This document shows, in pieces, positions 25,936 to 35,195 of a DNA stretch of 64,000 bases. The stretch comes from JAEZPW01 sp035629075 (GTDB lineage: Bacteria; Acidobacteriota; Terriglobia; Terriglobales; Acidobacteriaceae). Position 1 is the first letter of the stretch; each line of letters opens with the position of its first letter. The position numbers and the translations under genes were made by a program. The stretch lies in the NCBI GenBank assembly GCA_035629075.1, contig DASPIK010000099.1, positions 20,273 through 84,272 on the forward strand, given 5' to 3'. A model generated the notes under the pieces. The model made no database searches. It saw nothing but the letters and a program-made list of their open reading frames with translations, and was not told the DNA's origin.

Positions 25936-26336
25936 TCTCCATGTATCTCGGACGCTGCTTTATCTAAGCACATCGGTTCATGCTGTGCTAGAAGTCACGT
26001 GCGCGGGATGACGACCTACATGCGCTCGAATGGACGAGTAAAAGCTTTCGTTTGCATTAACACGCTAAACGAAAAGGCCGCCGGCAACGCTGGCGGCCTT
26101 CTCTTCAAGGGAGAATAGTTCCGACGGAGGCTAGACCGTCAAAACTTGTTGCGGAAATCTTAAGAGCCTGAAAGTTGGAGTGTCAAGCGATTTTTGGATA
26201 TTAAATACCTTTGTTTTCAATAACTTAACTTTTGAAAACCATTTTGACGACAGTGACAAAAAATGTCACATCCCCAGCTCTTTCTACCATAAGACTACTG
26301 TTTTCAGAAGTTTACACTTGAGTAGCGCCAAACTCG
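25936..26336. other. Intergenic region with terminator and AT-rich stretch
   Basis: About 400 bases without a convincing gene. It holds the hairpin at 26074-26100 and, from about 26150 to 26330, a markedly AT-rich stretch unlike the rest of the window. That stretch contains GTGACA-AAAAA-TGTCAC at 26253-26269. Confidence 0.6.
26074..26100 (-). terminator. Terminator downstream of the DUF6599-like gene
   Basis: AAGGCCGCC and GGCGGCCTT, a 9-bp stem with nine-base loop. On the minus strand it is followed by TTCGTTT, so it best serves the leftward gene although it lies about 240 bases past the stop. Confidence 0.6.
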
Positions 26337-27437
26337 CTACTTCGGCAGGTGTAGCTGGATGATCTCCATGTCTTCCGGCCGATCAAAAACTTTGCCGGGG
26401 AAAAAGCGCTTAACGAGCAGACGCACTCCACCAAAAGCTACTCCGATGCCCAGTGCGACGAGCATCAACATGCCGACAAGGATGACAAGGTTCACGAGGA
26501 AGTTAGCTACGTTGTCTTTCTTGCTGAAGTACGTATTCTCGTTCCAGGTGATGTCAGCGTCGTAGTTCACCGAAGCCAGTAGTGACTTCGCTTCCGACGA
26601 AGAAATCCTTCCGGCTGTCAACACCACCATTGGCCCTGTACGCTTTGCCTCAAACGGAGCTGCCAGCTCTGGGTTCGACGTAGCGGGAGGGTTCTGGTTC
26701 AATGCCGTGATTTGCCGCAGGCGTTCACCAGCAATGGCCGGGGTTGGATACGAGATGAGCATCAGCGTAGCGGTGCCCGCGCTGCTGTTGTATTGGCCGA
26801 GCACAACCTCAGCACCCTGCGCGAATCCGACTACATGTTCAGGGATCGGCGATCCTGCCCTTGCGAGTCCAACCGGACCTGTTACGTACTTGGCTGAGTT
26901 CTTGACGTATGACTGCCTGGGAAGATAAGTAGGCAAGATCGGCAGATTTTTGGCTGGACCCTGCGCTTGTGGCAGCATCGATGCCAACTCGCGAAGTTCG
27001 CCAGCCGTCATCGCTGTGATACGGTCCAACGTGACCTGCACGAGCACGTTGCTTCTGTAAAAAAGCACACGATTGTTCAACGAGGCGCCAAGAGACTCGC
27101 CCGGTTTTCCGCCCATATCGACTGGGGTCATCTCGGGCTCTTTGTAGAGTGTGAACGCACCGTATGCTCCGGTTGCGTCCGCAAAGCGTGCTGCCCGAAC
27201 AGTGATCTTCCTTTCAGGCCGCGTGTACTCAGAAGTCTCGAGATCCGTGAATCCTTCCTCTTTCAGCAGCGCTGCATTGGTTGGATCGGCGATAGCGGGA
27301 TCTGTACTGGTGGTGCTGGACGCTTTCGTCCAGCCGGCGAACTCGTTGGGCAACAAGGTGGGCGAGTCGGCGGCCAGACCGCTGGGGACGAGCGACGCAA
27401 CGATTGCGATTGTCAAAAATATAAGTACACGTTTCAT
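26337..27437 (-). CDS. Exported membrane-anchored protein, DUF6599-like
   Basis: 366 residues from MKRVLIFLT, with GAAG about ten bases upstream; earlier in-frame TTG and ATG codons are less likely. Signal peptide 1-22 or so (cleavage near GLAAD). The bulk is an extracytoplasmic domain with two repeats of similar look (NEFAGWTK, GAYGAFTLY; then GQYNSSAGTATLMLISYPTP). It ends in a transmembrane helix (VNLVILVGMLMLVALGIGVAFG) and a short basic cytoplasmic tail. The pattern fits a family common in acidobacterial genomes as far as I recall. No function can be assigned. It lies downstream of the amidase and transglycosylase genes on the same strand. Confidence 0.65.
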   Translation of the reverse strand: MKRVLIFLTIAIVASLVPSGLAADSPTLLPNEFAGWTKASSTTSTDPAIADPTNAALLKEEGFTDLETSEYTRPERKITVRAARFADATGAYGAFTLYKEPEMTPVDMGGKPGESLGASLNNRVLFYRSNVLVQVTLDRITAMTAGELRELASMLPQAQGPAKNLPILPTYLPRQSYVKNSAKYVTGPVGLARAGSPIPEHVVGFAQGAEVVLGQYNSSAGTATLMLISYPTPAIAGERLRQITALNQNPPATSNPELAAPFEAKRTGPMVVLTAGRISSSEAKSLLASVNYDADITWNENTYFSKKDNVANFLVNLVILVGMLMLVALGIGVAFGGVRLLVKRFFPGKVFDRPEDMEIIQLHLPK

Positions 27438-27585
27438 GGGAAGCATCTTCAATGATACGGCAGTGAAGATATGGTAGTAGCCTGAAATCCTCTACCCATT
27501 AGACTCCTAAGCTCAAGCGAAAGTTTCTAGCGGGCGGAATCTAGCTGTGCTGGCCGTTGAAGTAGCCGGATAGAGTTGCAAAAGG

Positions 27586-29826
27586 TTATTGGTCTGAGTC
27601 GTCGATCCGCTTCGCGCCTCTGCTCGCAACCGAGGGCGCCGATGACCTTCCGGCAACCTTGATGCCGCTCAGCCCGTTCACATACCGCTCAACACCTCTA
27701 AACAGGTAATCAGCTATCTTCTGTCGTTGTTGCGGCGACTTCAGGCGTTTTTCATCTGTCGGGTTGGAGAGAAAAGAAATCTCGGCCAGAATCGACGGCA
27801 TATTCGCGCCAATCAGCACGATAAATGGAGCCTTCTTGACGCCCCTGTTGCGCACTGCGGGAGTCGCTGCCGAAATGCCGGAATAGAGTGATCTCTGCAC
27901 CTCAGCAGCGAACTCACGCGACTCGTCGATCTTGTCCTTCAGGGTGATCTTCTTCACCAAGTCCTGCAGTTCGTGGATTGACTTCGCGCTCACGGCGTTC
28001 TCACGGGCTGCGACCTCAAGCGCTTCCGGCGACGATGTGAAATTCAGGTAGTAGGTTTCAACGCCGCGTGCGTCAGGGTCGTTGCTAGCGTTGGCGTGGA
28101 TGGAGATGAACATGTCCGCCTGCGCCTGGTTGGCGATGGCCGTGCGGGTCTCGAGCGGTACGAAAGTATCGTCGTTCCGGGTGTAAACGACTTCAGCTTG
28201 CATTTTGCTCTCGAGTAGCTTTCCCAGGCGCAACGCTACGTCGAGAACGAGATCTTTCTCCTGATAGCCGTTTGGACCAATGGTTCCGGTGTCGTGTCCA
28301 CCGTGGCCGGCGTCAACAACAATTTTCCCGATCTTCAGACCAAGCGCTCGGATCAAAGAGCGCTGACCATTGGCAGTTGGCCTGGCTTCGCGTGCGGTGA
28401 TTGTGTCTTCGGACTGCCGCTTGCGGCGCTTGGGTTTCGCGGCAGCCTCTTCTCGCGGAGCAACGGACTCGAAGGTTGGTTCGGTTGTCGGCTTAGTTGT
28501 AGCTTTGAGTTCCGGTTGTGTAGCTTTCGCAGCCGCGATCGTAGTGTCCTCGGCTGCGGCGTCTCCTTCGGTTCCCTTCAGGGACTGCTCCAGCGCCGCG
28601 ATCTTTTGTTCAGCCGCCTTGACCTCTGGCGTGTCAGACTTCGCTTCGCTGATTTCTGGCTTTGCTTTCGAAGGCTCACTCGATCCGGCTTCGGTGTTTG
28701 TCACGCCTGAAGCCGAAGAACTCTGTGGGGTGCTCGTCGCGGATTCTTGCTCAGCCTCGCTGCGTTTGCTCGCGATCAGGGTCTGACGTTTCTGAGACTT
28801 TTTGCCATGAATGTCGATTATCAGCCGATAGGGATTAGGCAGAAGGAATGCCGAGTAATCGGAAACATCGGCGACGTCCAGCACGATGCGGGTCATGCCG
28901 CGTTGGAATTGAGCCACACGTATCTTGCGCAGGAAACCATCCTGCACGTCGAACGTTTTGCCCACGAGCGTGGAAGCCAGCTTGGTGTCGTGCAGGTCGA
29001 AAAATATCCGGTCCGGATTCGCGATGCGCCCGGCTTCGTACCTCACTTCCGTATCAAGATCGATTGCCACTCGCGTGTAATCGGGAGTGGACCAATGACG
29101 GATGCCGGTCACCAAGGGCAGCGGTATCGCTTTTTCAGCCTTCTCGTCCGAGTCCTGTTCCTGCTTGGAAATCGCACGGTCGAGTGACGCCTTTTCTGAA
29201 GAACCCGCATTGTCGCCCTTCTCTTTGTTTGCCTGATCTTTCGAGCGCTCAGATTTGGCGACTGCTGCACGCTTTTTTCGTGATGGGTTCTCGATCTCGG
29301 CCAGCGTCTTCCGCGCGTCGTCCTTCAGTTCGGACCGCGGATACCGTTTCAGGAACTCCTGAAGGGTCGCCTTGGCTCGTTCCTTGTCGTTGAGGTCTTC
29401 GTAGTAGATTTGTCCGATAGTGAAGAGTGCTTCGACTTGGTACTTGCTTCCGGGATACTCACGGCGCAGAAACTCGTATTGTCCAATGGCGGCCTGCAGC
29501 ATCTTGGAGTCGTTGGATTCTCGCCCGACTTCGGCCAGAAGTTCCGCCACCGCGACAACTGCATTGTCGGCATTCGCCGATGTAGGGGACGTGTAATAGA
29601 CGCGACGATAGGCGTCGATAACACGCTGGTATTCCCGGCGGGTACGATCGGCCTCAGGCTTGCCGTTCAGGGCCTCCCGGAGCTTTTGTGCTTTAACGAA
29701 GTACTGGCGCGCCTGCTGTTTCTGCTTTGCGACGTTGCGGGCAAAGATGGGGGAACTTATGGGTACGGCAAGCAGAAGCGCCGCGGCCACCAATCTCAGC
29801 AATCGCTTTGTCACCCGCAACTTCAA
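27586..29826 (-). CDS. N-acetylmuramoyl-L-alanine amidase with TPR-like and AMIN domains
   Basis: 746 residues; start is a TTG with AAAGGG about five bases upstream, beginning a signal peptide (about 1-30). Residues 35-190 hold BamD/YbgF-like tetratricopeptide repeats (YQRVIDAYRRVYYTSP, EALFTIGQIYYEDL). An AMIN domain follows at about 240-345 (TRVAIDLDTEVRYEAG, YRLIIDIHG), then a 150-residue Glu/Ala/Ser/Lys linker and amidase_3 from about 505. Zinc and catalytic residues are present: His in VVDAGHGGHD, Glu in YQEKDLVLD, His in ISIHANAS and Glu in SILAEISFLSN. It cleaves stem peptides from peptidoglycan during cell separation. The N-terminal TPR block is unusual for AmiC-type enzymes. Confidence 0.93.
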   Translation of the reverse strand: MKLRVTKRLLRLVAAALLLAVPISSPIFARNVAKQKQQARQYFVKAQKLREALNGKPEADRTRREYQRVIDAYRRVYYTSPTSANADNAVVAVAELLAEVGRESNDSKMLQAAIGQYEFLRREYPGSKYQVEALFTIGQIYYEDLNDKERAKATLQEFLKRYPRSELKDDARKTLAEIENPSRKKRAAVAKSERSKDQANKEKGDNAGSSEKASLDRAISKQEQDSDEKAEKAIPLPLVTGIRHWSTPDYTRVAIDLDTEVRYEAGRIANPDRIFFDLHDTKLASTLVGKTFDVQDGFLRKIRVAQFQRGMTRIVLDVADVSDYSAFLLPNPYRLIIDIHGKKSQKRQTLIASKRSEAEQESATSTPQSSSASGVTNTEAGSSEPSKAKPEISEAKSDTPEVKAAEQKIAALEQSLKGTEGDAAAEDTTIAAAKATQPELKATTKPTTEPTFESVAPREEAAAKPKRRKRQSEDTITAREARPTANGQRSLIRALGLKIGKIVVDAGHGGHDTGTIGPNGYQEKDLVLDVALRLGKLLESKMQAEVVYTRNDDTFVPLETRTAIANQAQADMFISIHANASNDPDARGVETYYLNFTSSPEALEVAARENAVSAKSIHELQDLVKKITLKDKIDESREFAAEVQRSLYSGISAATPAVRNRGVKKAPFIVLIGANMPSILAEISFLSNPTDEKRLKSPQQRQKIADYLFRGVERYVNGLSGIKVAGRSSAPSVASRGAKRIDDSDQ

Positions 29827-29924
29827 ATGGCCCTTTTCACGTTCAGTGTTGCTCTGATTTTGACCCAGAATTCACCGGCGGGCAATCAGCAATCCGGATG
29901 CGAACGCCTCTTTCAATATCCCGA

Positions 29925-30833
29925 CTAATCCTCGTTCGTGATGACTATCTTTCCTTCGCCATCACGAAACATCCTCGCCGGTGCCGCGGAACTCTTGTTG
30001 GAAGAAGGCCGAAACGCCACTGCGCTGCTGCCGTTCCAATACATGTTCGTGATCTGCTTCACGTAATTCTGGGTCTCAGGGTAACGAGGCACACCATTGC
30101 TGCGTGCAACTGCTCCGGGTCCGGCGTTGTAGGCAGCGAGCGACAGCTTTATGTCGCCACCATAGTTGTTCATCAGACTCTTCAAATGGCGGACGCCCGC
30201 GTCGACGTTCTGTGCGGGATCGAACGGGTTGGCGACTTTGAGCTCGCGAGCGGTTCCCGGCATTAGCTGCATCAATCCCATAGCTCCCTTACGGGAAAGC
30301 GCTCGCGGATTGAAATTCGATTCGACTTTGATAACTGCGCGGACGAGGTTGGGATCGACACCGTGCCGCTTCGCTGCCTGTTCAATCGCACTGTCAATCT
30401 CTGCCGTGGTGACAGCAAACCCGCGTGCAAGATTGCGGTAGTTAGGGTTGACAAGGCGTGGAGCCGTCTTGGCCGTCGGTTTGCTGCCGGGCCGCGAATG
30501 CACGTAGCTGACGACCTCTTCGGCAGCGGTCTGGGCTGCTTTCATTGCCGATGGCGTCGGTGGCGGTACAGGCTTCCATGAACCCTCCCGCGAACTCCAG
30601 TACACGAGCACGCTTCTTCGGTGCGCAGGCGCTGCTTTCGTTGATACACGTTGCTCGCGAGGGGCGTTAACGTAAACGGTTTTACCGTTTTCGTGCACGG
30701 GCATAATGCCGTCGCCCTCCGACTCCGCTGCTATCAGAACTGAGGAGGAAAGGAAGGCCGTCGCGAGCGCCAAAGCCTGGGCGGCCTTAACGCAGCGATG
30801 GTTACCCCTTTTGTATTGGAGGTCTTTGCCCAT
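29925..30833 (-). CDS. Lytic transglycosylase (SLT domain)
   Basis: 302 residues with an N-terminal hydrophobic export segment (about 16-36). A short DUF4124-like piece follows (HENGKTVYVNAP), then a Pro/Ala-rich linker. The SLT domain is at about 140-280: catalytic Glu171 in IKVESNFNP, then GAMGLMQLMPGTA, NVDAGVRHLKSL, LAAYNAGPGAV and YPETQNYVKQI. It cleaves the glycan strands of peptidoglycan with 1,6-anhydro product formation in the periplasm. It sits 98 bases upstream of the amidase gene on the same strand, so a shared cell-wall-remodelling unit is likely. Confidence 0.92.
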   Translation of the reverse strand: MGKDLQYKRGNHRCVKAAQALALATAFLSSSVLIAAESEGDGIMPVHENGKTVYVNAPREQRVSTKAAPAHRRSVLVYWSSREGSWKPVPPPTPSAMKAAQTAAEEVVSYVHSRPGSKPTAKTAPRLVNPNYRNLARGFAVTTAEIDSAIEQAAKRHGVDPNLVRAVIKVESNFNPRALSRKGAMGLMQLMPGTARELKVANPFDPAQNVDAGVRHLKSLMNNYGGDIKLSLAAYNAGPGAVARSNGVPRYPETQNYVKQITNMYWNGSSAVAFRPSSNKSSAAPARMFRDGEGKIVITNED

Positions 30834-31083
30834 TCAGAGTGTTCGCATCTGCTCCTGCATTGCAGCTAGGCTTCCCGGCGCACGAGACAACTGCACGGTA
30901 ATAACAAGCAGACTTCGTCCAGAGTGCCGCCATTATAGGAACGCCGCACAAGCGTCAACAACACCTATTTACCTGAGAATCAAGGGAGTGAAGAGATAAC
31001 GAAGGTACTAGACTAACGAGGGTCAGGACGAGGAATTCGGGTCTGGGTGGGATTCGACTGATTCTCTCTTCTACTATGAATAA

Positions 31084-31112
31084 ACCTCGTCCAAGCGGAA
31101 CTTGGACGAGGT
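31084..31112 (-). terminator. Terminator of alaS
   Basis: A 12-bp perfect stem (arms 31084-31095 and 31101-31112, loop of five), followed on the minus strand by TTATTC, 18 bases after the alaS stop. The rest of the roughly 300-base gap to the transglycosylase gene shows nothing else I can name. Confidence 0.85.
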
Positions 31113-31129
31113 ATCCACAAGTTATAGCT

Positions 31130-33868
31130 TCACTTAATTAGGGACTCGACTATCGAGTAGGCGTCGCCCAGAGCGGAGTCCAATGCCGCAGCGTTGGTTC
31201 CGCCACCTTCCGCGAGGTCTGGACGGCCGCCGCCCTTTCCCCCAACTTTCTGAGCCAATTGCTGCATGACCTTTCCTGCCTGCACTTTGTCCGTAATGTC
31301 CTTGGTAACGCCCACGATCAGGGCTACGTTGCCGTCGTTCGCCGACCCAAGCGCCACTACGCCGGAGCCGAGTTTGTTGCGCATGTTGTCTACGAGCGTG
31401 CGCATCTGCGAACGTTCCAGGTTGTCCACCCGGTGTGTGACCACTTTCACGCCCTTCACCGTCTTAACGTGCTCTTCGAGGGAGGCCATGGTCGAAGCTG
31501 CGGACTTCATGCGAGCCTGCTCAAGCTCTCGTTTCAACCGCTTGATTTCTTCCTCGCGGGAATCGATTTCACGGCGAAGGGCAGACGCAAGCGAAACCTC
31601 CTCGTCGCTGACGCGCACCAGCGAGCGTGCTACTCCTTCCAGTTCATGGTCAGTGCGGAAGTGCTGCAGTGATCCGAGTCCGGTGACGGCCTCGATTCGT
31701 CGAACTCCGCTGGAAACGCTGCCTTCTTTCAGGATTTTCAGCAGCCCGATTTCTCCGGTTGCAGCCGTGTGCGTGCCGCCGCAAAGCTCGGTGGAGAAGT
31801 CGCCGATCTTGATGACGCGCACCTTGTCACCGTACTTCTCGCCAAAAAGCGCCATTGCGCCAAATTCGTTGATGGCCACATCAATCGGTACGTCCTCGAT
31901 GACCTGAACGCGATCGTTCCTGAGGACTTCCTTGTTGATGATGTCTTCGATGTCCTGGAGTTCCTCGTCTTCAACGCTGGCGAAGTGCGAAAAATCGAAA
32001 CGGAGGTGTCCCGGCGCGACCAGCGAACCCGCCTGCTTGACGTGTCCACCAAGCACTTCGCGCAAAGCTGCGTGGAGCAAGTGCGTGCCCGTGTGGTTGC
32101 GCATGGTCTCGGAGCGCACCCCAGTGTTGACCACCGCAGTCACCTGGTCGCCGATGCGAATGGGCTTCTTTGCCTGCGCCTTATGTGCACGGACGCCCTG
32201 CACGGGGGACCAGCAGCCTATGACTTCCGCGACAACCGTGTTGCGATCGCTCGTGTAGAACCAACCCACATCGCCGACCTGTCCGCCCGCTTCAGCGTAG
32301 AACGGCGTGTGATCGAGGACGATTTCTCCGGTGTGGCCGGGCGTTAATTCCTGAATGCCCTGCCCGGTCTGCGGATCGACGATGGCCAGAATTTCGCAGC
32401 CGGTGGACTCGGCCTGTCGATAGCCTTCGAAGGCCGTCTGAGGCAGTTCACGGTAGGCCGGGGACGCCGTAGCCTTTCCGGCACCCTTCCATGATGCCTG
32501 TGCCCGCTGGCGCTGTTCAGCCATTGCGGCGTCGAAGCCGGCCTGGTCGAAGGCGATGCCCTGATCGCGGGCTGCGTCGACCATGAAATCGAGTGGAAGC
32601 CCGAATGTGTCGTAAAGCTTGAAAGCTTTGTCGCCGGCGTAAGACACGCTTGCAGCAGGGTTCTGCTTCTTCGCCTCAACGAGCGGAACCAGATCTTCCT
32701 CGAGCTTCTTGAGCCCAAGATCCAGCGTGTGGGCGAATCTTGTTTCCTCAGAGAGGATGACTTTGCTGACGCGTTCGGCGCTGTCAACCAGTTCCGGATA
32801 AGCGTCTTTCATCTGGTCGCAGACGGCAAAGACCATTTTGCTGAGGAATGGTTTGCTCTGACCGAGGAGACGGCCGTGTCGAATGGCACGACGAATGATC
32901 TTGCGGAGAACATATCCGCGCCCTTCGTTTGCGGGCAGTACACCATCGGAGATGAGGAATGTTGCCGAGCGGGCGTGGTCGGCGATGACTCGCAAGGAGG
33001 CTGCGGATTTCGAATGAGCTTCTCGCTCTGCTTCGTCGCTAAGCGAAGTACCCGTGAGTTGTGAGGCGCGCTTGATGAGCGGCGTAAACAGATCAGTTTC
33101 GTAATTTGAGACGACGCCCTGCAAGACGGAGGCGAGGCGCTCAAGACCCGCTCCCGTGTCGATCGACGGCTTAGGAAGCGGATTCAGCTTGCCGCTGGCG
33201 TCGCGATCAAATTGCATGAAGACCAGGTTCCAGATCTCGACGTAGCGGCCGCATTCGCAACCGAACTGGCAATCAGTGTGGCCGGCGTCACTGGCTTCAG
33301 GACCCATGTCGTAGTGCAACTCCGAGCAGGGTCCGCACGGTCCGGTGTCCCCCATCTGCCAGAAGTTGTCCTTCATCCCCATTTCGTAAATGCGCTCGGC
33401 GGGAACGCCCTGGTCGAGCCAGTACTGGTAAGCTTCCGCGTCGCGCGGCACGCCATTTTCGCCCTTGAAGATCGTGGCGTAGAGACGCTCTTTGGGGATG
33501 TCGAACCAATCCGGCGAGGTGATTAACTCCAATGCAAACGCGATAGCGTCCTTCTTGAAGTAGTCACCGAAGCTGAAGTTCCCCAGCATCTCGAAAAACG
33601 TGTGGTGGCGATTGGTAAAGCCTACGTTCTCGAGGTCGTTATGTTTTCCCCCGGCTCGAACGCATTTTTGCGAGGTCGTTGCACGCACGTAGTCGCGCTT
33701 CTCCAGTCCAAGAAAGACGTCCTTGAACTGGTTCATGCCCGCATTCGTGAACAGCAGCGTTGGGTCGTTCGCCGGGACCAGCGAGGAGGAGTGCACCTCG
33801 CGATGACCGTGCTGAACGAAGTAATCCAAGAACATGCGCCGGGTTTCTGAGCCAGAAAGTCTCTTCAT
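31130..33868 (-). CDS. alaS: Alanyl-tRNA synthetase
   Basis: 912 residues from MKRLSGSETRRMFLDYF; an upstream GTG-type extension is not conserved-looking. Class II aminoacylation core (HREVHSSSLVPANDPTLLF, FTNAGMNQFKDVF), tRNA-recognition region, editing domain with HTGTHLLHAALR and the distal zinc-binding ELCGGTHTAATG, and a C-terminal coiled coil plus C-Ala domain (GKGGGRPDLAEGGGTN). All expected parts are present at normal length. It charges tRNA-Ala in the cytosol and hydrolyses Ser/Gly mischarges. A strong terminator follows. Confidence 0.97.
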   Translation of the reverse strand: MKRLSGSETRRMFLDYFVQHGHREVHSSSLVPANDPTLLFTNAGMNQFKDVFLGLEKRDYVRATTSQKCVRAGGKHNDLENVGFTNRHHTFFEMLGNFSFGDYFKKDAIAFALELITSPDWFDIPKERLYATIFKGENGVPRDAEAYQYWLDQGVPAERIYEMGMKDNFWQMGDTGPCGPCSELHYDMGPEASDAGHTDCQFGCECGRYVEIWNLVFMQFDRDASGKLNPLPKPSIDTGAGLERLASVLQGVVSNYETDLFTPLIKRASQLTGTSLSDEAEREAHSKSAASLRVIADHARSATFLISDGVLPANEGRGYVLRKIIRRAIRHGRLLGQSKPFLSKMVFAVCDQMKDAYPELVDSAERVSKVILSEETRFAHTLDLGLKKLEEDLVPLVEAKKQNPAASVSYAGDKAFKLYDTFGLPLDFMVDAARDQGIAFDQAGFDAAMAEQRQRAQASWKGAGKATASPAYRELPQTAFEGYRQAESTGCEILAIVDPQTGQGIQELTPGHTGEIVLDHTPFYAEAGGQVGDVGWFYTSDRNTVVAEVIGCWSPVQGVRAHKAQAKKPIRIGDQVTAVVNTGVRSETMRNHTGTHLLHAALREVLGGHVKQAGSLVAPGHLRFDFSHFASVEDEELQDIEDIINKEVLRNDRVQVIEDVPIDVAINEFGAMALFGEKYGDKVRVIKIGDFSTELCGGTHTAATGEIGLLKILKEGSVSSGVRRIEAVTGLGSLQHFRTDHELEGVARSLVRVSDEEVSLASALRREIDSREEEIKRLKRELEQARMKSAASTMASLEEHVKTVKGVKVVTHRVDNLERSQMRTLVDNMRNKLGSGVVALGSANDGNVALIVGVTKDITDKVQAGKVMQQLAQKVGGKGGGRPDLAEGGGTNAAALDSALGDAYSIVESLIK

Positions 33869-34070
33869 CGGGGAACTCGCCTTCGACCTGCACACATCAG
33901 GAATGCCGCGTGTGAGGAGAGTCAAACGGTCATTTTAGCATCCGGAGCAGCGGGGCACCGTGCCGCGAGTGATCGTGCCTCGTGCGCTGAAGACGACGGA
34001 ACGGTGTTGTCATGCGTTGCGAAACAAAGCTCTTGCAATCGGGTCTACAATCATTGTGGAGGTCTAATAG

Positions 34071-34505
34071 ATGACTCGCGCACTGAGCGCGTTCGGAATC
34101 GTCGTTATCGTTTTGTTTGCCGTTACAGGGTTCACCGGAACCAGTCCTGCTCAGCAGCCGCCCACCGCGGTTACAGAGATCAGCGCTGAGATGGGGTCGT
34201 GCACTGTTGATTTCAGAGTTACGAACTTCGTCGGTGAACCGATCTACAATGCAAAGATCGCGACCCAGATTCGCCATGGCTTTCTTGGCAAGCGGAAACT
34301 CGATCTTGAAGCCGGGACGAACTCCGAGGGGCGGGCACGTTTCGTGAAAATGCCGGAGCGCGTTAAGCATCCGCTGCAGTTCGAGGCGCGATGGGGCGGA
34401 GATTCGACGATCATCACCTGGGACCCCGGCAACAATTGTCATGCGGAGTATCCAGTACTGCTCGGAAAGTCGAACCCGGAGAAGCCGGCCCAGTCGGAGC
34501 AGTGA
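34071..34505 (+). CDS. Small secreted protein of unknown function
   Basis: 144 residues, GGAGGT nine bases before the ATG. Signal peptide about 1-27 (cleavage near SPAQQ). The mature part looks like a single beta-sandwich of carboxypeptidase-regulatory/transthyretin type: GEPIYNAKIATQIRHGFLG, then GTNSEGRARFVKMPE and LQFEARWGG. Two cysteines (SCTVDF and NNCHAEY) could form a disulfide. Transcribed divergently from alaS. No partner is evident. Confidence 0.65.
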   Translation: MTRALSAFGIVVIVLFAVTGFTGTSPAQQPPTAVTEISAEMGSCTVDFRVTNFVGEPIYNAKIATQIRHGFLGKRKLDLEAGTNSEGRARFVKMPERVKHPLQFEARWGGDSTIITWDPGNNCHAEYPVLLGKSNPEKPAQSEQ

Positions 34506-34559
34506 CGATCATGCTTTCCGTTCAGGAAGCCAGGGCGGACGGAAGAATAGCGAACGAGC

Positions 34560-35183
34560 TCACATTTCGGCTGCACGCCACAGATACCAGCTTGCAATCG
34601 ATCGGTAAGGACGCCACTTCTCGCCGCGGCGCAGAAGTTGCTTTGCCGTCGGTAGTTCGCGGGTCTTGAACGTTCGCTGAAAACCCTTGCGCACTCCGTA
34701 GTCGGTGACGGGGAGTACGTCCGGTCGTCCCAACCCGAAGATCAACAGCATCTCGACGGTCCATACGCCGATTCCGCGAATAGGCGTCAGGCGTTCGATG
34801 AGTTCACCGTCAGTAAGCCTTCGAGCTTCTGTTCGTGTCGGCACCAGGCCGTCAACCGTTTTCTGGGCCAGGTCCTTGATGGCCATCATCTTGTTGCGCG
34901 AGAGTCCTGCCGACCGCAGAACTTCCTCTGGAGCGCTCAGTATCTGTTCTGGCGTAGGATACCGGTCGCCGTCATGGAATACTGCCTGCACTCTCTTCAG
35001 GATCGCGGCCGCCGCTGTCCCTGCGAGTTGCTGGTAAGTTATGGAGCGAAGCAAGCTTTCATAGATGTTCAGGTTCGAACGCACTTCGAACCTGCATTCA
35101 CCCACTTTCTCAATCAGCAGAGCGAGCTTCGGATCCGCGGCCTTCAGATGTTCAACAGCCTCGTGGTGGTCCAGCTTCGGCAT
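34560..35183 (-). CDS. DNA-3-methyladenine glycosylase, AlkA-type (HhH-GPD)
   Basis: 207 residues. A helix-hairpin-helix (LTPIRGIGVWTVEMLLIFGLG) is followed by the catalytic Asp161 in VLPVTDYGVRKGF, the HhH-GPD signature without the iron-sulfur cysteines of the Nth/MutY branch. SITYQQLAGTAAAAILKRV is the conserved N-terminal helix of AlkA/MAG2-type enzymes. It removes alkylated purines from DNA to start base-excision repair. It lacks the AlkA N-terminal TBP-like domain, like yeast MAG and short bacterial forms. Only 12 bases after recX, so probably one transcript. Confidence 0.9.
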   Translation of the reverse strand: MPKLDHHEAVEHLKAADPKLALLIEKVGECRFEVRSNLNIYESLLRSITYQQLAGTAAAAILKRVQAVFHDGDRYPTPEQILSAPEEVLRSAGLSRNKMMAIKDLAQKTVDGLVPTRTEARRLTDGELIERLTPIRGIGVWTVEMLLIFGLGRPDVLPVTDYGVRKGFQRTFKTRELPTAKQLLRRGEKWRPYRSIASWYLWRAAEM

Positions 35184-35195
35184 GGCGTCGGCGCC

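Noticed and set aside
25909..26118. Small rightward frame over the terminator upstream of the glycosyltransferase
   Set aside because: It runs through the hairpin and overlaps the glycosyltransferase 5' end; composition is not protein-like.
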